A stretch of DNA of 64,000 bases from an uncultured Selenomonadales bacterium (GTDB taxonomy: Bacteria > Bacillota > Negativicutes > Selenomonadales > Selenomonadaceae): assembly GCA_900321035.1 (NCBI GenBank), contig ONUH01000001.1, forward strand, positions 1 to 64,000. Direction: 5' to 3'. The notes beneath the pieces are model-generated. The model saw nothing but the letters and a program-made list of their open reading frames with translations, was not told where the DNA came from and made no database searches. Both the position numbers and the translations under genes were made by a program. How positions within the stretch are numbered: position 1 is the stretch's first letter; the number at the start of each line of letters is the position of its first letter. Shown in pieces: positions 55,875-64,000 of this stretch.

Positions 55875-56503
55875 CTTCTGTTATCCAAAAGATACATGAT
55901 TGCGTTGATGACCGAGGCCGCAATCGGACTTCCGCCCTTGGTTCCCTCGACCGTCACATAAGGGACAAGCGTATTATCCGCCAAGAGTTTTTTAGAATCC
56001 GCGGCGCCGACAAAACCAACGGGAATGCCCACAATAACTGCGGGAAGTATGTTTTCTTCCTGCGCAAGCCGAAGCACTTCAAAAAGCGCCGTCGGCGCAT
56101 TTCCGATAGCGACGATGGAACCTTTCAACGCTTTCCCGAACGTGCGCATCGCCGCCATGGAACGCGTAATGCCCTCACGTTTCGCCATTTCTGCAATCTC
56201 CGGGTCGGCTACCCGGCATTTAATTTTTCCGCCGTAGCGTCCAAATGCTTTCTTGTTGATGCCGGTACGCACCATCTCTACGTCGGTATAGATATTCGCG
56301 CCGCGCTTCAAAGCTTCCTGCGTCGCCTCGATGGCCTTCGGATGCAGGCGAATCACCTGCGCATAATCGACGTCGCCCGACGCATGAATCATCCTCGAAT
56401 ACACTTTTGTCTCGGCTTCTCCGAGACCCAACCCCGCCAGATGGGGCGCGATAATCTCCATGCTTTTATTTTCAATATCCATCGGTTGTTTGATAAAATC
56501 CAT
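55871..56503 (-). CDS. cbiC: Cobalt-precorrin-8 methylmutase
   Basis: Moves a methyl group from C11 to C12 in the corrin ring. The sequence has the catalytic-His segment RMIHASGDVDYA, and GNAPTALFEVLRL and GIPVGFVGAADSK near the C-terminus. Length is 210 residues. It lies 3 nt after the cbiJ stop. Confidence 0.96.
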   Translation of the reverse strand: MDFIKQPMDIENKSMEIIAPHLAGLGLGEAETKVYSRMIHASGDVDYAQVIRLHPKAIEATQEALKRGANIYTDVEMVRTGINKKAFGRYGGKIKCRVADPEIAEMAKREGITRSMAAMRTFGKALKGSIVAIGNAPTALFEVLRLAQEENILPAVIVGIPVGFVGAADSKKLLADNTLVPYVTVEGTKGGSPIAASVINAIMYLLDNRR

Positions 56504-56506
56504 GCT

Positions 56507-57283
56507 TTATCCCTCGCTTCCATCGAAATGCTTTTTCACAAATGCAAAAACGTCCTCGAATGTATAAGCAATAACGTCATATTGCAATTTTGGTCTGTCA
56601 ATCAGAACCACAGGAAGGCCGAGCTTTTTCGCCGCCGTAATCTTTGTATCCGTGCCGCCGATTGCGCCGCTGTTTTTCGTGATGACAACGTCAGCCCCAT
56701 ATTGCCGGTAAAGGGCGATATTCAATTCCTCGCTGAACGGGCCCTGTATAGCGACAATCTGCTTCGGCGTCAGACCAAGCTCTTCACATTCCTTCAGAAC
56801 CCCTGCCGTCGGCAAAATACGGGCGATAATCGTATGTCCCTTCAGCGCGTCTGAAAGCACGAACGTTTTCAGATTCCGACTGCCTGTCGTAAGGAAAACC
56901 GTCGTTCCGAGGCAAGCAGCAGTGTTTGCCGCTTCCTCATAGCTTTCGACACGATACGCTTTATCGTAATCCACCGGAACGCTTGCCCGTTCGTATCGGA
57001 TATACGGAATATTTGTGGCACGGCAGGCGCGCATGGCGTTTCCCGAAACATTGGCCGCATACGGATGGCTCGCATCTATGAATAGGCGAATGTCATGCTG
57101 CCAAATGTAATCTTTCAACGCTTCCTCGTCCAGCGGCTTATCGTTGACAATTAGTCGTGGATACTGCTTCAACAGCTTTTCGCCGTAACTGGAAACCACC
57201 GAAGCCGTTACATCGTAACCGGCCTGCAAAAGAGCGCCCGCAAGCTCGCGACCGTCTTGCGTTCCCGCAGCTACAAAAATCAT
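56507..57283 (-). CDS. cbiJ: Cobalt-precorrin-6A reductase
   Basis: Reduces the macrocycle with NAD(P)H. The start MIFVAAGTQDGRELAGALLQ, the DASHPYAANVS motif, FLTTGSRNLKTF and ITKNSGAIGGTDTKI are typical of CbiJ/CobK. Length is 258 residues. The ATG overlaps the cbiH stop (ATGA). Confidence 0.95.
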   Translation of the reverse strand: MIFVAAGTQDGRELAGALLQAGYDVTASVVSSYGEKLLKQYPRLIVNDKPLDEEALKDYIWQHDIRLFIDASHPYAANVSGNAMRACRATNIPYIRYERASVPVDYDKAYRVESYEEAANTAACLGTTVFLTTGSRNLKTFVLSDALKGHTIIARILPTAGVLKECEELGLTPKQIVAIQGPFSEELNIALYRQYGADVVITKNSGAIGGTDTKITAAKKLGLPVVLIDRPKLQYDVIAYTFEDVFAFVKKHFDGSEG

Positions 57284-58017
57284 ACCTTATAGCCTCTCGG
57301 CGTAACCATCCAGCCGTCCTGTATGAACGTTTTACTGTTGCCGATAATGACCATTGAGAACATATCTATGTCCTCTTTCGTAAAATCCCGAAGGTTGGAC
57401 AAGATCTTCTGCTCATCCGGTCGGGACGCATTTTTAACGATACCCACCGGAGTCGACGGCGATTTGTATTGAAGCAAGATATCGTGTATTTCGTCGATGT
57501 TTTTGACACGCGACTTACTTTTCGGATTATAGAGCGCGATGACAAAATCGCCCTGCGCCGCAAGGGATGCACGTTTTTTTATCAATTCCCACGGCGTCAG
57601 CCTGTCGCTAAGACTAATTACCGCAAAATCATGCATCAGAGGTGCGCCGAGCACAGCCGCCGCCGCATTGACTGCGGATAGCCCCGCTACGATATCGACT
57701 TCCGGACGCTTCGCTTCATCATATTGAAGCACAATCTCCAGTACAAGACCCGCCATGCCGTAAACGCCTGAATCGCCGCTGGAAACCATTACCGTATTTT
57801 TTCCTTCCGCCGCAGTCTGCACCGCGAGCTTGCAGCGATCTACCTCCTGCATCATTCCCGTACCGATAACTTCTTTATCCTTCAAAAGCGGCTCGATCAA
57901 ACGAATATATGTCGTATATCCTGCCACGACCTCCGCTTCCTGTATCGCTTTGAGCGCCTTTGGCGTCATCTGCTCCTGTCCGCCGGGACCGAGACCGACG
58001 ACCGTTATTTTTCCCAT
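57280..58017 (-). CDS. cbiH: Cobalt-precorrin-3B C17-methyltransferase
   Basis: SAM-dependent methyltransferase that methylates C17 with ring contraction. GKITVVGLGPGGQEQMT and the SAM-binding VSSGDSGVYGMAG loop are clear, as is the late IGNSKTFIQDGWMVTPRGY. I chose ATG 58017 (245 residues); the 23-residue longer frame lies in cbiG and is not conserved-looking. It overlaps the cbiG end by 13 nt. Confidence 0.95.
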   Translation of the reverse strand: MGKITVVGLGPGGQEQMTPKALKAIQEAEVVAGYTTYIRLIEPLLKDKEVIGTGMMQEVDRCKLAVQTAAEGKNTVMVSSGDSGVYGMAGLVLEIVLQYDEAKRPEVDIVAGLSAVNAAAAVLGAPLMHDFAVISLSDRLTPWELIKKRASLAAQGDFVIALYNPKSKSRVKNIDEIHDILLQYKSPSTPVGIVKNASRPDEQKILSNLRDFTKEDIDMFSMVIIGNSKTFIQDGWMVTPRGYKV

Positions 58018-59066
58018 ACCAATGCCACCGTCGCTTTCTCCCATTTTGTTTTTGGCAACGCCATCCGCCCTTCTTTTACGCAACAAAGCGCCGCCGCTTC
58101 ACAAATATTGCCGACGCCGATTTTGCCCCGAACGAAATCGGACTCTTCAAGACCGTAAGCGTCTATCTTTTCACGAAGCGCGTCGTTGCCAAAAAAACGC
58201 GCCTCTATACCGAGGTCTTCCGCCAATCCCAACAGTCCAACCTCGTCGTGCTTAATCTCTGCGCTGGCTATCACGGACACAGCTTCTATCGTTTGCCCGA
58301 TACGCGTGCACGCCTCCGCGAGCGCGTTTCTCAATACTTCCTTCGATACGCCGCGTCTGCAGCCCATGCCGGCGATTAAGCGACGGGGCACCAAAGACAG
58401 CAACCGATCCGAACGCAGGGAATCATCAACTGTAATAAAAACGGTCAGCAGCTCCGCATGAACAGCCTCCTCCGCTGAGAAACACGTAAAAGGAATTCCC
58501 CTCGCAGAAAGAGCCTCTTCAAAAAATTTTCGTCTCGGAAGCGCCGTATCAATCGCATATACTATTTTTTCGTCCGCTAAAAGGGCGCCGTTCATAACCT
58601 GAATCATCGGTTTCGGAACAGGACGAAGTCCAATCTCTGCCGCTAATGCGTCAGGTGCGGTCAATTTGTTTACATCCGTCGCCGTCGTAACGACAGGCTC
58701 TCCTCCAAGACAATCCGCGACTCGTAAGGTCAGAGCGTTTCCTCCTCCGACATGGCCGGAAAGCAGGCTGACAATATGACGCCCTCGTTCATCAGCAACT
58801 AACACCGCCGGATCAGTCAGCTTCCCCTGCAAATGGGGCGCAATCATGCGAACCGCGATTCCCGCCGCCATAAAAAAAATCAAGGCGTCAAATTTTCGAA
58901 ACGCTTCCGCCACCGCATCGGGCAAGCTGTCAAAACGCTCTGCCGAGATTTCCGTTTCCCGTCCATTTTTGAGAAATAACTCGACAGAATCACAGGATAA
59001 CCCACTCTTCAGTCGCAGCGCCAATTCCACACCGCGTTTTGTCGCGGCAAAAACGGCGCATCTCAT
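58005..59066 (-). CDS. cbiG: Cobalt-precorrin-5A hydrolase
   Basis: Opens the delta-lactone ring and releases acetaldehyde, a reaction specific to the anaerobic pathway. The N-terminal domain (KFDALIFFMAAGIAVRMIAPHL, SLLSGHVGGGNALTL) and the C-terminal CbiG domain (AGMGCRRGVSKEVL, IASAEIKHDEVGLL) are visible. The start is ATG 59066, overlapping the cbiF stop (ATGA); the frame extends upstream into cbiF only as shadow. Length is 353 residues. Confidence 0.95.
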   Translation of the reverse strand: MRCAVFAATKRGVELALRLKSGLSCDSVELFLKNGRETEISAERFDSLPDAVAEAFRKFDALIFFMAAGIAVRMIAPHLQGKLTDPAVLVADERGRHIVSLLSGHVGGGNALTLRVADCLGGEPVVTTATDVNKLTAPDALAAEIGLRPVPKPMIQVMNGALLADEKIVYAIDTALPRRKFFEEALSARGIPFTCFSAEEAVHAELLTVFITVDDSLRSDRLLSLVPRRLIAGMGCRRGVSKEVLRNALAEACTRIGQTIEAVSVIASAEIKHDEVGLLGLAEDLGIEARFFGNDALREKIDAYGLEESDFVRGKIGVGNICEAAALCCVKEGRMALPKTKWEKATVALVWEK

Positions 59067-59821
59067 TTTGACGCCGCACGGAACATATGACTGAATTCCG
59101 GCGCATATAAACGCGACAAGGAATAATCTGCGTCCAGACAACGGCTGACGACAATCATCGCCGTGCGCGTGATGTTCTCCGCCCGCACTTTCTCGGCAAT
59201 CGTCTCCAGTGTAGCGCGAATAATCTTCTGATCCGGCCAAGTCGCCTTATGTACGATAGCAATAGGCGTCGTTTTGTCATAGCCTCCTGCGATCAGTTCC
59301 TTGACAACATCCTCAATCATATGGACGCTCAAGAAAATGCACATCGTCGCCTGATGGGCGGCAAGACTTTTTAAGCTCTCCTCCTTCGGTACCGGCGTCC
59401 GTCCCTCGTCCCGCGTAATGATAATCGTCTGGGAAATGTCCGGCAGCGTATATTCCTGCTTCAGCGCTGCCGCGGTTGCAAGGAAAGAGCTGACGCCGGG
59501 CACGACCTCAAACTCGATATTGCGCTTTTTGAGCTCGTCCATTTGCTCCTGAATAGCGCCGTAAATCGCCGGATCTCCTGTATGCAGGCGAACCACGAGT
59601 TTTCCTTTCTGCACGGATTCCGTAATCTTATCAATAACTTCCGGAAGCGTCATCGTCGCCGAATTGAAAATCTCCGCGCCCTCCTTGGCAACCTTCAGCA
59701 CATCGGGATTAACCAACGAACCCGCGTAAATAATCACGTCCGCTTCTTTGAGAAGCCGTTGTCCTTTGACCGTGATAAGTTCCGGATCGCCGGGACCCGC
59801 GCCGACAATAAATACCTGCAT
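59063..59821 (-). CDS. cbiF: Cobalt-precorrin-4 C11-methyltransferase
   Basis: SAM-dependent methylation at C11. Start VFIVGAGPGDPELITVKGQ, the VRLHTGDPAIYGAIQEQMD SAM loop and VPGVSSFLATAAALKQEYTLP are diagnostic of CbiF/CobM. Length is 252 residues. AGGAGGC precedes the ATG, 40 nt after the cbiT stop. Confidence 0.97.
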   Translation of the reverse strand: MQVFIVGAGPGDPELITVKGQRLLKEADVIIYAGSLVNPDVLKVAKEGAEIFNSATMTLPEVIDKITESVQKGKLVVRLHTGDPAIYGAIQEQMDELKKRNIEFEVVPGVSSFLATAAALKQEYTLPDISQTIIITRDEGRTPVPKEESLKSLAAHQATMCIFLSVHMIEDVVKELIAGGYDKTTPIAIVHKATWPDQKIIRATLETIAEKVRAENITRTAMIVVSRCLDADYSLSRLYAPEFSHMFRAASK

Positions 59822-59861
59822 CCTGTCTGCCTCCTAAGTTTATTATCCTTACACAAATAGC

Positions 59862-60440
59862 TTATTTCTTTTCTCCCGTTATAATGTAAATCGGGTTAAT
59901 CGCCTTTGCCATATCGTAAGAGCCCACCGCCTGCAAGCGATTGATCTGCACTTGTATCGCCTCATAGGAAAAAACCGTTTCGTGCGCACGCAGATATTCA
60001 AGAGCCGCCGCCAGCGTTTGAACCGTAATGCAATTTATCACAACGCGACCGCCGCACTTAAAACGAGCGGAAATCTCGTCCAATATCTCGGAAAGGCGGC
60101 TACCGCTGCCGCCTATAATGGCGACGTCGCAATCCGGCAAATCCTTTAAAGCGTCCGGCGCTTCGCCTTCAACGACCGTCAAATTCTCGACGCCGAATTT
60201 TTCCTTGTTCTGCTGAATCAACGAAACGCCTTCGGCATTCCGCTCCACAGCGTAGACACGACCTTGACTTGCGAGGCGGGCCGCCTCCACAGACATTGAA
60301 CCGGTTCCCGCGCCGATATCCCAAACGACGTCTTTAGGCATAATATGTGCCTTGACCAGAGTCAGCACCCGAATCTCCTGCTTCGTCATCGGCACCTTGC
60401 CGCGAATAAACGCCTCGTCCTCAATACCCAGCCCCACCAT
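59862..60440 (-). CDS. cbiT: Cobalt-precorrin-6B C15-methyltransferase (decarboxylating)
   Basis: Methylates C15 and decarboxylates the C12 acetate side chain; in the aerobic pathway it is fused to CbiE as CobL. A Rossmann methyltransferase fold is visible (VWDIGAGTGSMSVEAARLA; VYAVERNAEG; DVAIIGGSGSRLSEIL). ATG 60440 overlaps the cbiE stop (TGATG), giving 192 residues; the longer frame is cbiE shadow. Here cbiE and cbiT are separate genes. Confidence 0.95.
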   Translation of the reverse strand: MVGLGIEDEAFIRGKVPMTKQEIRVLTLVKAHIMPKDVVWDIGAGTGSMSVEAARLASQGRVYAVERNAEGVSLIQQNKEKFGVENLTVVEGEAPDALKDLPDCDVAIIGGSGSRLSEILDEISARFKCGGRVVINCITVQTLAAALEYLRAHETVFSYEAIQVQINRLQAVGSYDMAKAINPIYIITGEKK

Positions 60441-61066
60441 CAGCCAATCACCACCACGACGCAATGTGTTTCTTCCCGTTCCGAGATTGCCCCGCCGAGG
60501 GTCGTCCGTACAATGCGCTCGTCGCCATAGGACAGGCGCGCGCAAATCGCAGTTTTGGCTCCCTTCGGCCAACCGAGTTCCATCAGTAGCTGGGGAATCG
60601 TCCGAGAACTATACGCCTTGTCCGTGATTATACCAAGCACACGTCCCGGCCTATAGGAAAGCTCTTCATCCGACGGGCGCCTGCCGTGAAAGCTCAAAAA
60701 GCTCGCGTCATGCCAGGGAAGTGCCAGCCGCGCAAAAGCGAATTGCACCGAACTGATACCGGGAATGACCTGCAAAACTTCCTCGTCATAAGAACGCCGG
60801 AGGGCGTCCAAAAGCGAAAAATACCCTGGGTCGCCCGAAACCATCACGACAACGTCCTGATCATGAAGCTTTTCATCAATAAAAGAAAGAACGGCGGGTA
60901 TATCGCCGCGAATCGTCATCGTACATTGTCCTTCGACGGCAAAATCCGCAAGGGCGCGGCTTCCGCCGACGAGAACTTTCGCCGAACGAATGGTATGTAG
61001 CGCAGCAGGAAGTACAAAATCTGGATTTCCCGGACCAATTCCCGCTACAATCACTCGATGTTCCAA
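60440..61066 (-). CDS. cbiE: Cobalt-precorrin-7 C5-methyltransferase
   Basis: SAM-dependent methylation at C5. The start VIVAGIGPGNPDFVLPAA, the VVMVSGDPGYFSLLDALRR loop and VIPGISSVQFAFARLALPW are diagnostic. The start codon is TTG at 61066 with AAGGGG upstream, overlapping the cbiD end by 16 nt. Length is 208 residues. Confidence 0.95.
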   Translation of the reverse strand: MEHRVIVAGIGPGNPDFVLPAALHTIRSAKVLVGGSRALADFAVEGQCTMTIRGDIPAVLSFIDEKLHDQDVVVMVSGDPGYFSLLDALRRSYDEEVLQVIPGISSVQFAFARLALPWHDASFLSFHGRRPSDEELSYRPGRVLGIITDKAYSSRTIPQLLMELGWPKGAKTAICARLSYGDERIVRTTLGGAISEREETHCVVVVIG

Positions 61067-62151
61067 TGAAAACCCCTTCCTATCTCCCGCGCACGCTCAT
61101 CCATGCCGAGAAGTTCGCCTTTCAGCGTCACCATCACCGTGCCCACCGAAAGCTCGCCGAACACGTGGCGTTCCGAACGGAGCGACGCGCGCTCCGCCAA
61201 TATATCATAAACTTTCGTCATTCCATATTCTTCGATAATCGGCATCGCGTCCTCTGTCGTCGTCGCCGCAAGCACACGCCGCACGCCATCAGCGGGCAAA
61301 CCTTCCGCCGCCGCGTAAGCCGCCATCGCTTCCAGCCGCCCGTCGCCGACGCGGTTATGCGTATGGAAAACCCCTGCCGCAACCTTTGCCAATTTTCCAA
61401 GATGACCGAACAGCAGCACGCTCTTGATTTTTCGCTCCGCCGCCGCATCCAGCATAAAGCCGATGAAATTACTGGTTTGCACAATCGCCTCGCGCGGCAG
61501 TCCAAATTTTACGGCTATATTTTCGCCGATTTTGCCGGGCACGAAAATCTGCGTATCGTAACCCGCCGCCTTTGCGACGTCGATCTGAGGGAGCAGGGAA
61601 TTTTTAAACCCCTCCTCCGACATCGGGCGCAGAACTCCCGTCGTGCCAATGACGGAAATGCCGCCGACAACGCCGAGCACGGGATTCAGGGTCTTTTTCG
61701 CAAGCTCCGTCCCCGCAGGAATCGAAACTGTGATTTCCAACGCTGCATTGTCGCCCAAGATCTCACGGACAACCTGCTCCGTCAGTTTTTTCGGCCCCGG
61801 ATTGATTGCGGGACTTCCAACGGGTACGGACAACCCGGCCTTAGTCACCGTGCCGATTCCTTCGCCCGCTTGAAATATAATGCCGCTGCCGGAGGGAAGG
61901 ATACGGACCGTCGTGAACACGGAAGCGCCGTTCGTGATATCGGGGTCGTCTCCGGCATCCTTTACAATCTCGACACGAACGCCGTCATCCGTTTCCTCAA
62001 TGCTTTTAACGGGAATCTCCAACGGCGTTCCGTCCAAAGCAATCAGTTTCAGCCGTTCACAATATTCTCCCGCGCGATATAATAACGCAGCCTTGACGCC
62101 TGCCGCCATACAGGCGCCGGTCGTATATCCCCCCCGCAGTTCTTTTCCCAA
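61051..62151 (-). CDS. cbiD: Cobalt-precorrin-5B C1-methyltransferase
   Basis: Methylates C1 in the anaerobic corrin pathway. The start LRGGYTTGACMAAGVKAALL, the internal GSGIIFQAGEGIGTVTKAGL and LLFGHLGKLAKVAAGVFHTH are diagnostic of CbiD, which has no relation to the SAM methyltransferases around it. Length is 366 residues. It is first in a ten-gene operon cbiD-E-T-F-G-H-J-C-A-cobU. Genes for cbiL, the cobaltochelatase, cbiP, cbiB and lower-ligand steps are not in the window. Confidence 0.96.
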   Translation of the reverse strand: MGKELRGGYTTGACMAAGVKAALLYRAGEYCERLKLIALDGTPLEIPVKSIEETDDGVRVEIVKDAGDDPDITNGASVFTTVRILPSGSGIIFQAGEGIGTVTKAGLSVPVGSPAINPGPKKLTEQVVREILGDNAALEITVSIPAGTELAKKTLNPVLGVVGGISVIGTTGVLRPMSEEGFKNSLLPQIDVAKAAGYDTQIFVPGKIGENIAVKFGLPREAIVQTSNFIGFMLDAAAERKIKSVLLFGHLGKLAKVAAGVFHTHNRVGDGRLEAMAAYAAAEGLPADGVRRVLAATTTEDAMPIIEEYGMTKVYDILAERASLRSERHVFGELSVGTVMVTLKGELLGMDERAREIGRGFHWNIE

Positions 62152-62233
62152 AGCAACCCTTCCTCAATATCGAACATCAAGCCGAAAATTTATATCATTT
62201 TTTATGCATCGATTCACTTTTTCACACTTTACT

Positions 62234-62261
62234 ATTATAACATAACTTTTTCAACTAACAA
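62234..62261 (-). promoter_or_regulatory. cbi operon promoter
   Basis: TTGTTA, a 16-nt spacer and TATAAT on the minus strand, about 85 nt upstream of cbiD. The leader would be about 75 nt, too short for a cobalamin riboswitch of the usual 200 nt. Confidence 0.55.
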
Positions 62262-62278
62262 CTTTTTTCTGTATGGGA

Positions 62279-62284
62279 TATAAT
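62279..62284 (+). promoter_or_regulatory. Possible -10 for ttcA-like gene
   Basis: TATAAT 28 nt before the start codon, back to back with the cbi promoter; no clear -35. Confidence 0.4.
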
Positions 62285-62311
62285 GGAAAGACAGCAAAGG
62301 AAGTGTCGTTT

Positions 62312-63100
62312 ATGAAATTCCGTCTCCCACAGGCTTATTTCAGTAAGATCATGCGCGCCATCGTCGAGTTCGAGATGATCGAACGCGGCGATAATATCTT
62401 GATCGGGCTTTCCGGCGGCAAGGACAGCCTGCTTTTAACCTATGCGCTTGCGATGATGCGCGAACGGACAAAAGGGAAATTTTCCCTGCGCGCGCTGACC
62501 ATCGACCCGCTGTTCAGCGAAGACTTCGACGCCGAAGCTCTTTCCCGTTTCTGCGACTCGCTGGATATCCCCCATGAAATCGAAAAAGTCGATATCGCGG
62601 GAGTGATTCAAAGCAGTCCGAAAAACGCGCCTTGCTTTACCTGCGCCTTCTTTCGCCGCGGCGCGATCAATCGCGTCGCTATGGAACATCAATGCAATAA
62701 AATCGCTTACGCACACCACAACGACGACGCCGTGGAAACGCTGCTGCTGAATCTCCTGTACTCCGGACAAATCGGGACTTTCCAGCCGAAAACATATCTG
62801 GACCGGACAAATCTGACCGTAATTCGTCCTTTGATTTATCTACGGGAAGCAGAAACCATTGCGGCTATCCCGTATCACGGCATGACGCCCGTAAAATCGC
62901 CCTGCCCCATCGACGGCAAGACGAAACGGGAAACGGTCAAAAAACTCGTTGCCGACCTGACCGAAAAGAATCCGCTCATATACGAGCATTTGTCTTCCGC
63001 TATGCGCAAAAACGGCGACGGGGAAATGAACAAACTTTGGCCCGCCGCCAAGAGCAGACAAGAAATGCGGGAAAGCTATGACCGCTTTATACACGCATAA
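62312..63100 (+). CDS. TtcA-like tRNA 2-thiocytidine/PP-loop thiolase
   Basis: A PP-loop ATPase related to TtcA, which makes 2-thiocytidine in tRNA using an iron-sulfur cluster. The P-loop LIGLSGGKDSLLL (about residue 30), the CFTC pair in PCFTCAFFRR (about 110) and the AHHNDDAVETLLLNLLYSGQIGTFQP segment are visible, with a further Cys in SPCPIDGKTKRE. Length is 262 residues. ATG 62312 is preceded by GGAAG; the longer frame begins in the promoter. Gram-positive relatives of TtcA are poorly characterised, so the precise tRNA position is inferred. Confidence 0.85.
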   Translation: MKFRLPQAYFSKIMRAIVEFEMIERGDNILIGLSGGKDSLLLTYALAMMRERTKGKFSLRALTIDPLFSEDFDAEALSRFCDSLDIPHEIEKVDIAGVIQSSPKNAPCFTCAFFRRGAINRVAMEHQCNKIAYAHHNDDAVETLLLNLLYSGQIGTFQPKTYLDRTNLTVIRPLIYLREAETIAAIPYHGMTPVKSPCPIDGKTKRETVKKLVADLTEKNPLIYEHLSSAMRKNGDGEMNKLWPAAKSRQEMRESYDRFIHA

Positions 63101-63112
63101 AGCTTACTGTTC

Positions 63113-64000
63113 TCATTTCCCCTTGATCTGCGTATCGTAATTCTCGTCGCCAAAGAAACGTGGACGCGACGCGTCGAAGTCTTCATTGATGACGCTTTTT
63201 TTCGGGTTCCATTCTTCCGTTTTGATATCGGCAAGCTCCATCAGCGTATGAATCATGTCGTCCGTCCTGTAGGGGCGGTCGGCGGCGTCTTCGATGGCCT
63301 CCCATTTCTCCGGATACTTGTCGCGAAACTTCTTTGAAGCCCAGAAAATCACGGGAATCTCGATCATGTGGCGGTCGGGATTTTCCTCCAGATGGCCGGC
63401 AATGCTCCCGCCCTCGTCGTATACGGCCTCGCCATGGTCAGGCACGTATATGACGAGGGTTTCTTTGTCCCGGAATCGTTTGATAATCTCATCGACAACG
63501 TAATCATTGTAATAGAGCGCGTTGTCGTACTGGGCGACAATCTCCCGGAAGCGCTCGCCAATCTGTAGCCGGATATCCTCGGCCTTGAACTTGTTAAACG
63601 CGTATGGGTAACGGTTGTAGTACAGCCCGTGTCCGCCCATCAGGTGCAGCACATAGAAATTCCGGTCCGGCGACGCGTCACGAAGCGCCTCGTCGAGAAG
63701 CGGAAACAACTCCTCGTCGAGAATGCCTGAATCCTCCAGCGAATCCCGCAGGCGCGTAAATTTGTGCATCGTGCTTCGGTTCGCATAAAGCTGGGCAACA
63801 TTACCCCACATGCCGGAACTTTCCTGATTGGAAAGCCAGTGCGTCCGATACCCGGCGGCGTTCATTACGTCAATCAGATTGTGATATTCATACCAAGGCT
63901 TATCTGACTCATAATCACAGAACGTGAACAACTCGCTCAAGACCTCTACTGTCGTCGAGTGCGGACTGATGACGTCGCTCATCGCGATAATCTCTCCCTT
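63113..64000 (-). CDS. EptA-like phosphoethanolamine transferase (partial)
   Basis: The C-terminal catalytic domain of an alkaline-phosphatase-fold transferase that adds phosphoethanolamine to lipid A or LPS cores at the periplasmic face. SDVISPHSTTVEVLSELFTF, the zinc-site VYVPDHGEAVYDEGGSIAGH and YVLHLMGGHG are visible. The N-terminus, including the TM segments and the nucleophile Thr, lies beyond the window; the frame stays open to 64000 through GEIIAMSDV, so the ATG at 63982 is not the true start. The gene ends convergently 12 nt after the ttcA-like gene. It supports an LPS-bearing outer membrane. Confidence 0.88.
   Translation of the reverse strand, partial: KGEIIAMSDVISPHSTTVEVLSELFTFCDYESDKPWYEYHNLIDVMNAAGYRTHWLSNQESSGMWGNVAQLYANRSTMHKFTRLRDSLEDSGILDEELFPLLDEALRDASPDRNFYVLHLMGGHGLYYNRYPYAFNKFKAEDIRLQIGERFREIVAQYDNALYYNDYVVDEIIKRFRDKETLVIYVPDHGEAVYDEGGSIAGHLEENPDRHMIEIPVIFWASKKFRDKYPEKWEAIEDAADRPYRTDDMIHTLMELADIKTEEWNPKKSVINEDFDASRPRFFGDENYDTQIKGK

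Noticed and set aside
62152-62311. Cobalamin riboswitch before cbiD
   Set aside because: Too little space and no B12-box-like sequence seen by eye; a covariance search would settle it.

Overview
The window looks like chromosomal core sequence from a diderm Firmicute of the class Negativicutes, probably near Selenomonas or Mitsuokella. The genus is inference and only moderately certain. The gene content is Firmicute-like: sepF-proC-ylmH-divIVA-lspA-rluD-pyrR, ecfA1-ecfA2-ecfT-truA, gatCAB, AddAB and a DRTGG-type pyrophosphatase. It also has genes that need an outer membrane or periplasm: a TolC-type channel, a MacA-type adaptor and an EptA-like transferase. Anaerobic (cobalt-early) cobalamin synthesis and a giant 2-hydroxyacyl-CoA dehydratase activase point to an anaerobe, and CheV suggests motility. 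I see no phage, insertion sequence, CRISPR array or clearly foreign island.

Layout. 1-5.3 kb (+): prfC, then an envelope operon of a small membrane protein, a ComEC-like metallo-beta-lactamase lipoprotein, a DUF3006 protein, an AMIN-amidase and a GerMN lipoprotein. 5.3-15.6 kb (-): an aminotransferase, lysC, tRNA-Arg(CCG), gatB-gatA-gatC, pcrA and a CBS/DRTGG pyrophosphatase. 15.7-20.2 kb: an unknown 116-aa protein, thiN (+), trmH, rplT-rpmI-infC with an attenuator-like leader, and a lone trpD (+). 20.2-27.4 kb (-): addA and addB. 27.6-34.1 kb (-): an alpha/beta hydrolase, cheV, tRNA-Ser(GCT), an orphan polytopic membrane protein and priA. 34.2-38.7 kb (-): a tightly overlapped tripartite efflux operon. 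38.8-43.7 kb (-): a zinc-ribbon protein and the 1413-residue activase fusion. 43.8-47.1 kb (-): truA and the ECF energising module. 47.3-52.1 kb (-): the pyrR to sepF division and envelope cluster. 52.2-53.7 kb (-): an SPFH protein with tandem zinc ribbons. 53.9-62.2 kb (-): a ten-gene cobalamin operon. 62.3-64 kb: a TtcA-like tRNA thiolase (+) and the C-terminal part of an EptA-like transferase (-) cut by the window edge.

Many neighbouring genes overlap by 1-16 nt (ATGA, TAATG, GTGA junctions), so translational coupling is the rule. Several start codons were moved inward from the longest open frame because the upstream gene still occupies the extension and a Shine-Dalgarno sequence sits before the inner start. 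Promoters were read by eye as sigma-A-type -35/-10 pairs, and terminators as GC-rich hairpins with a T-tract.

I found no convincing entirely new multi-gene system. The most unusual points are the infC leader with a competing antiterminator and a non-AUG start, a 9-codon upstream ORF coupled to the envelope operon, two GTG-start genes that both carry an overlapping AUG-UGA start-stop, an orphan sensor-like membrane module without an effector domain, and the fused activase.
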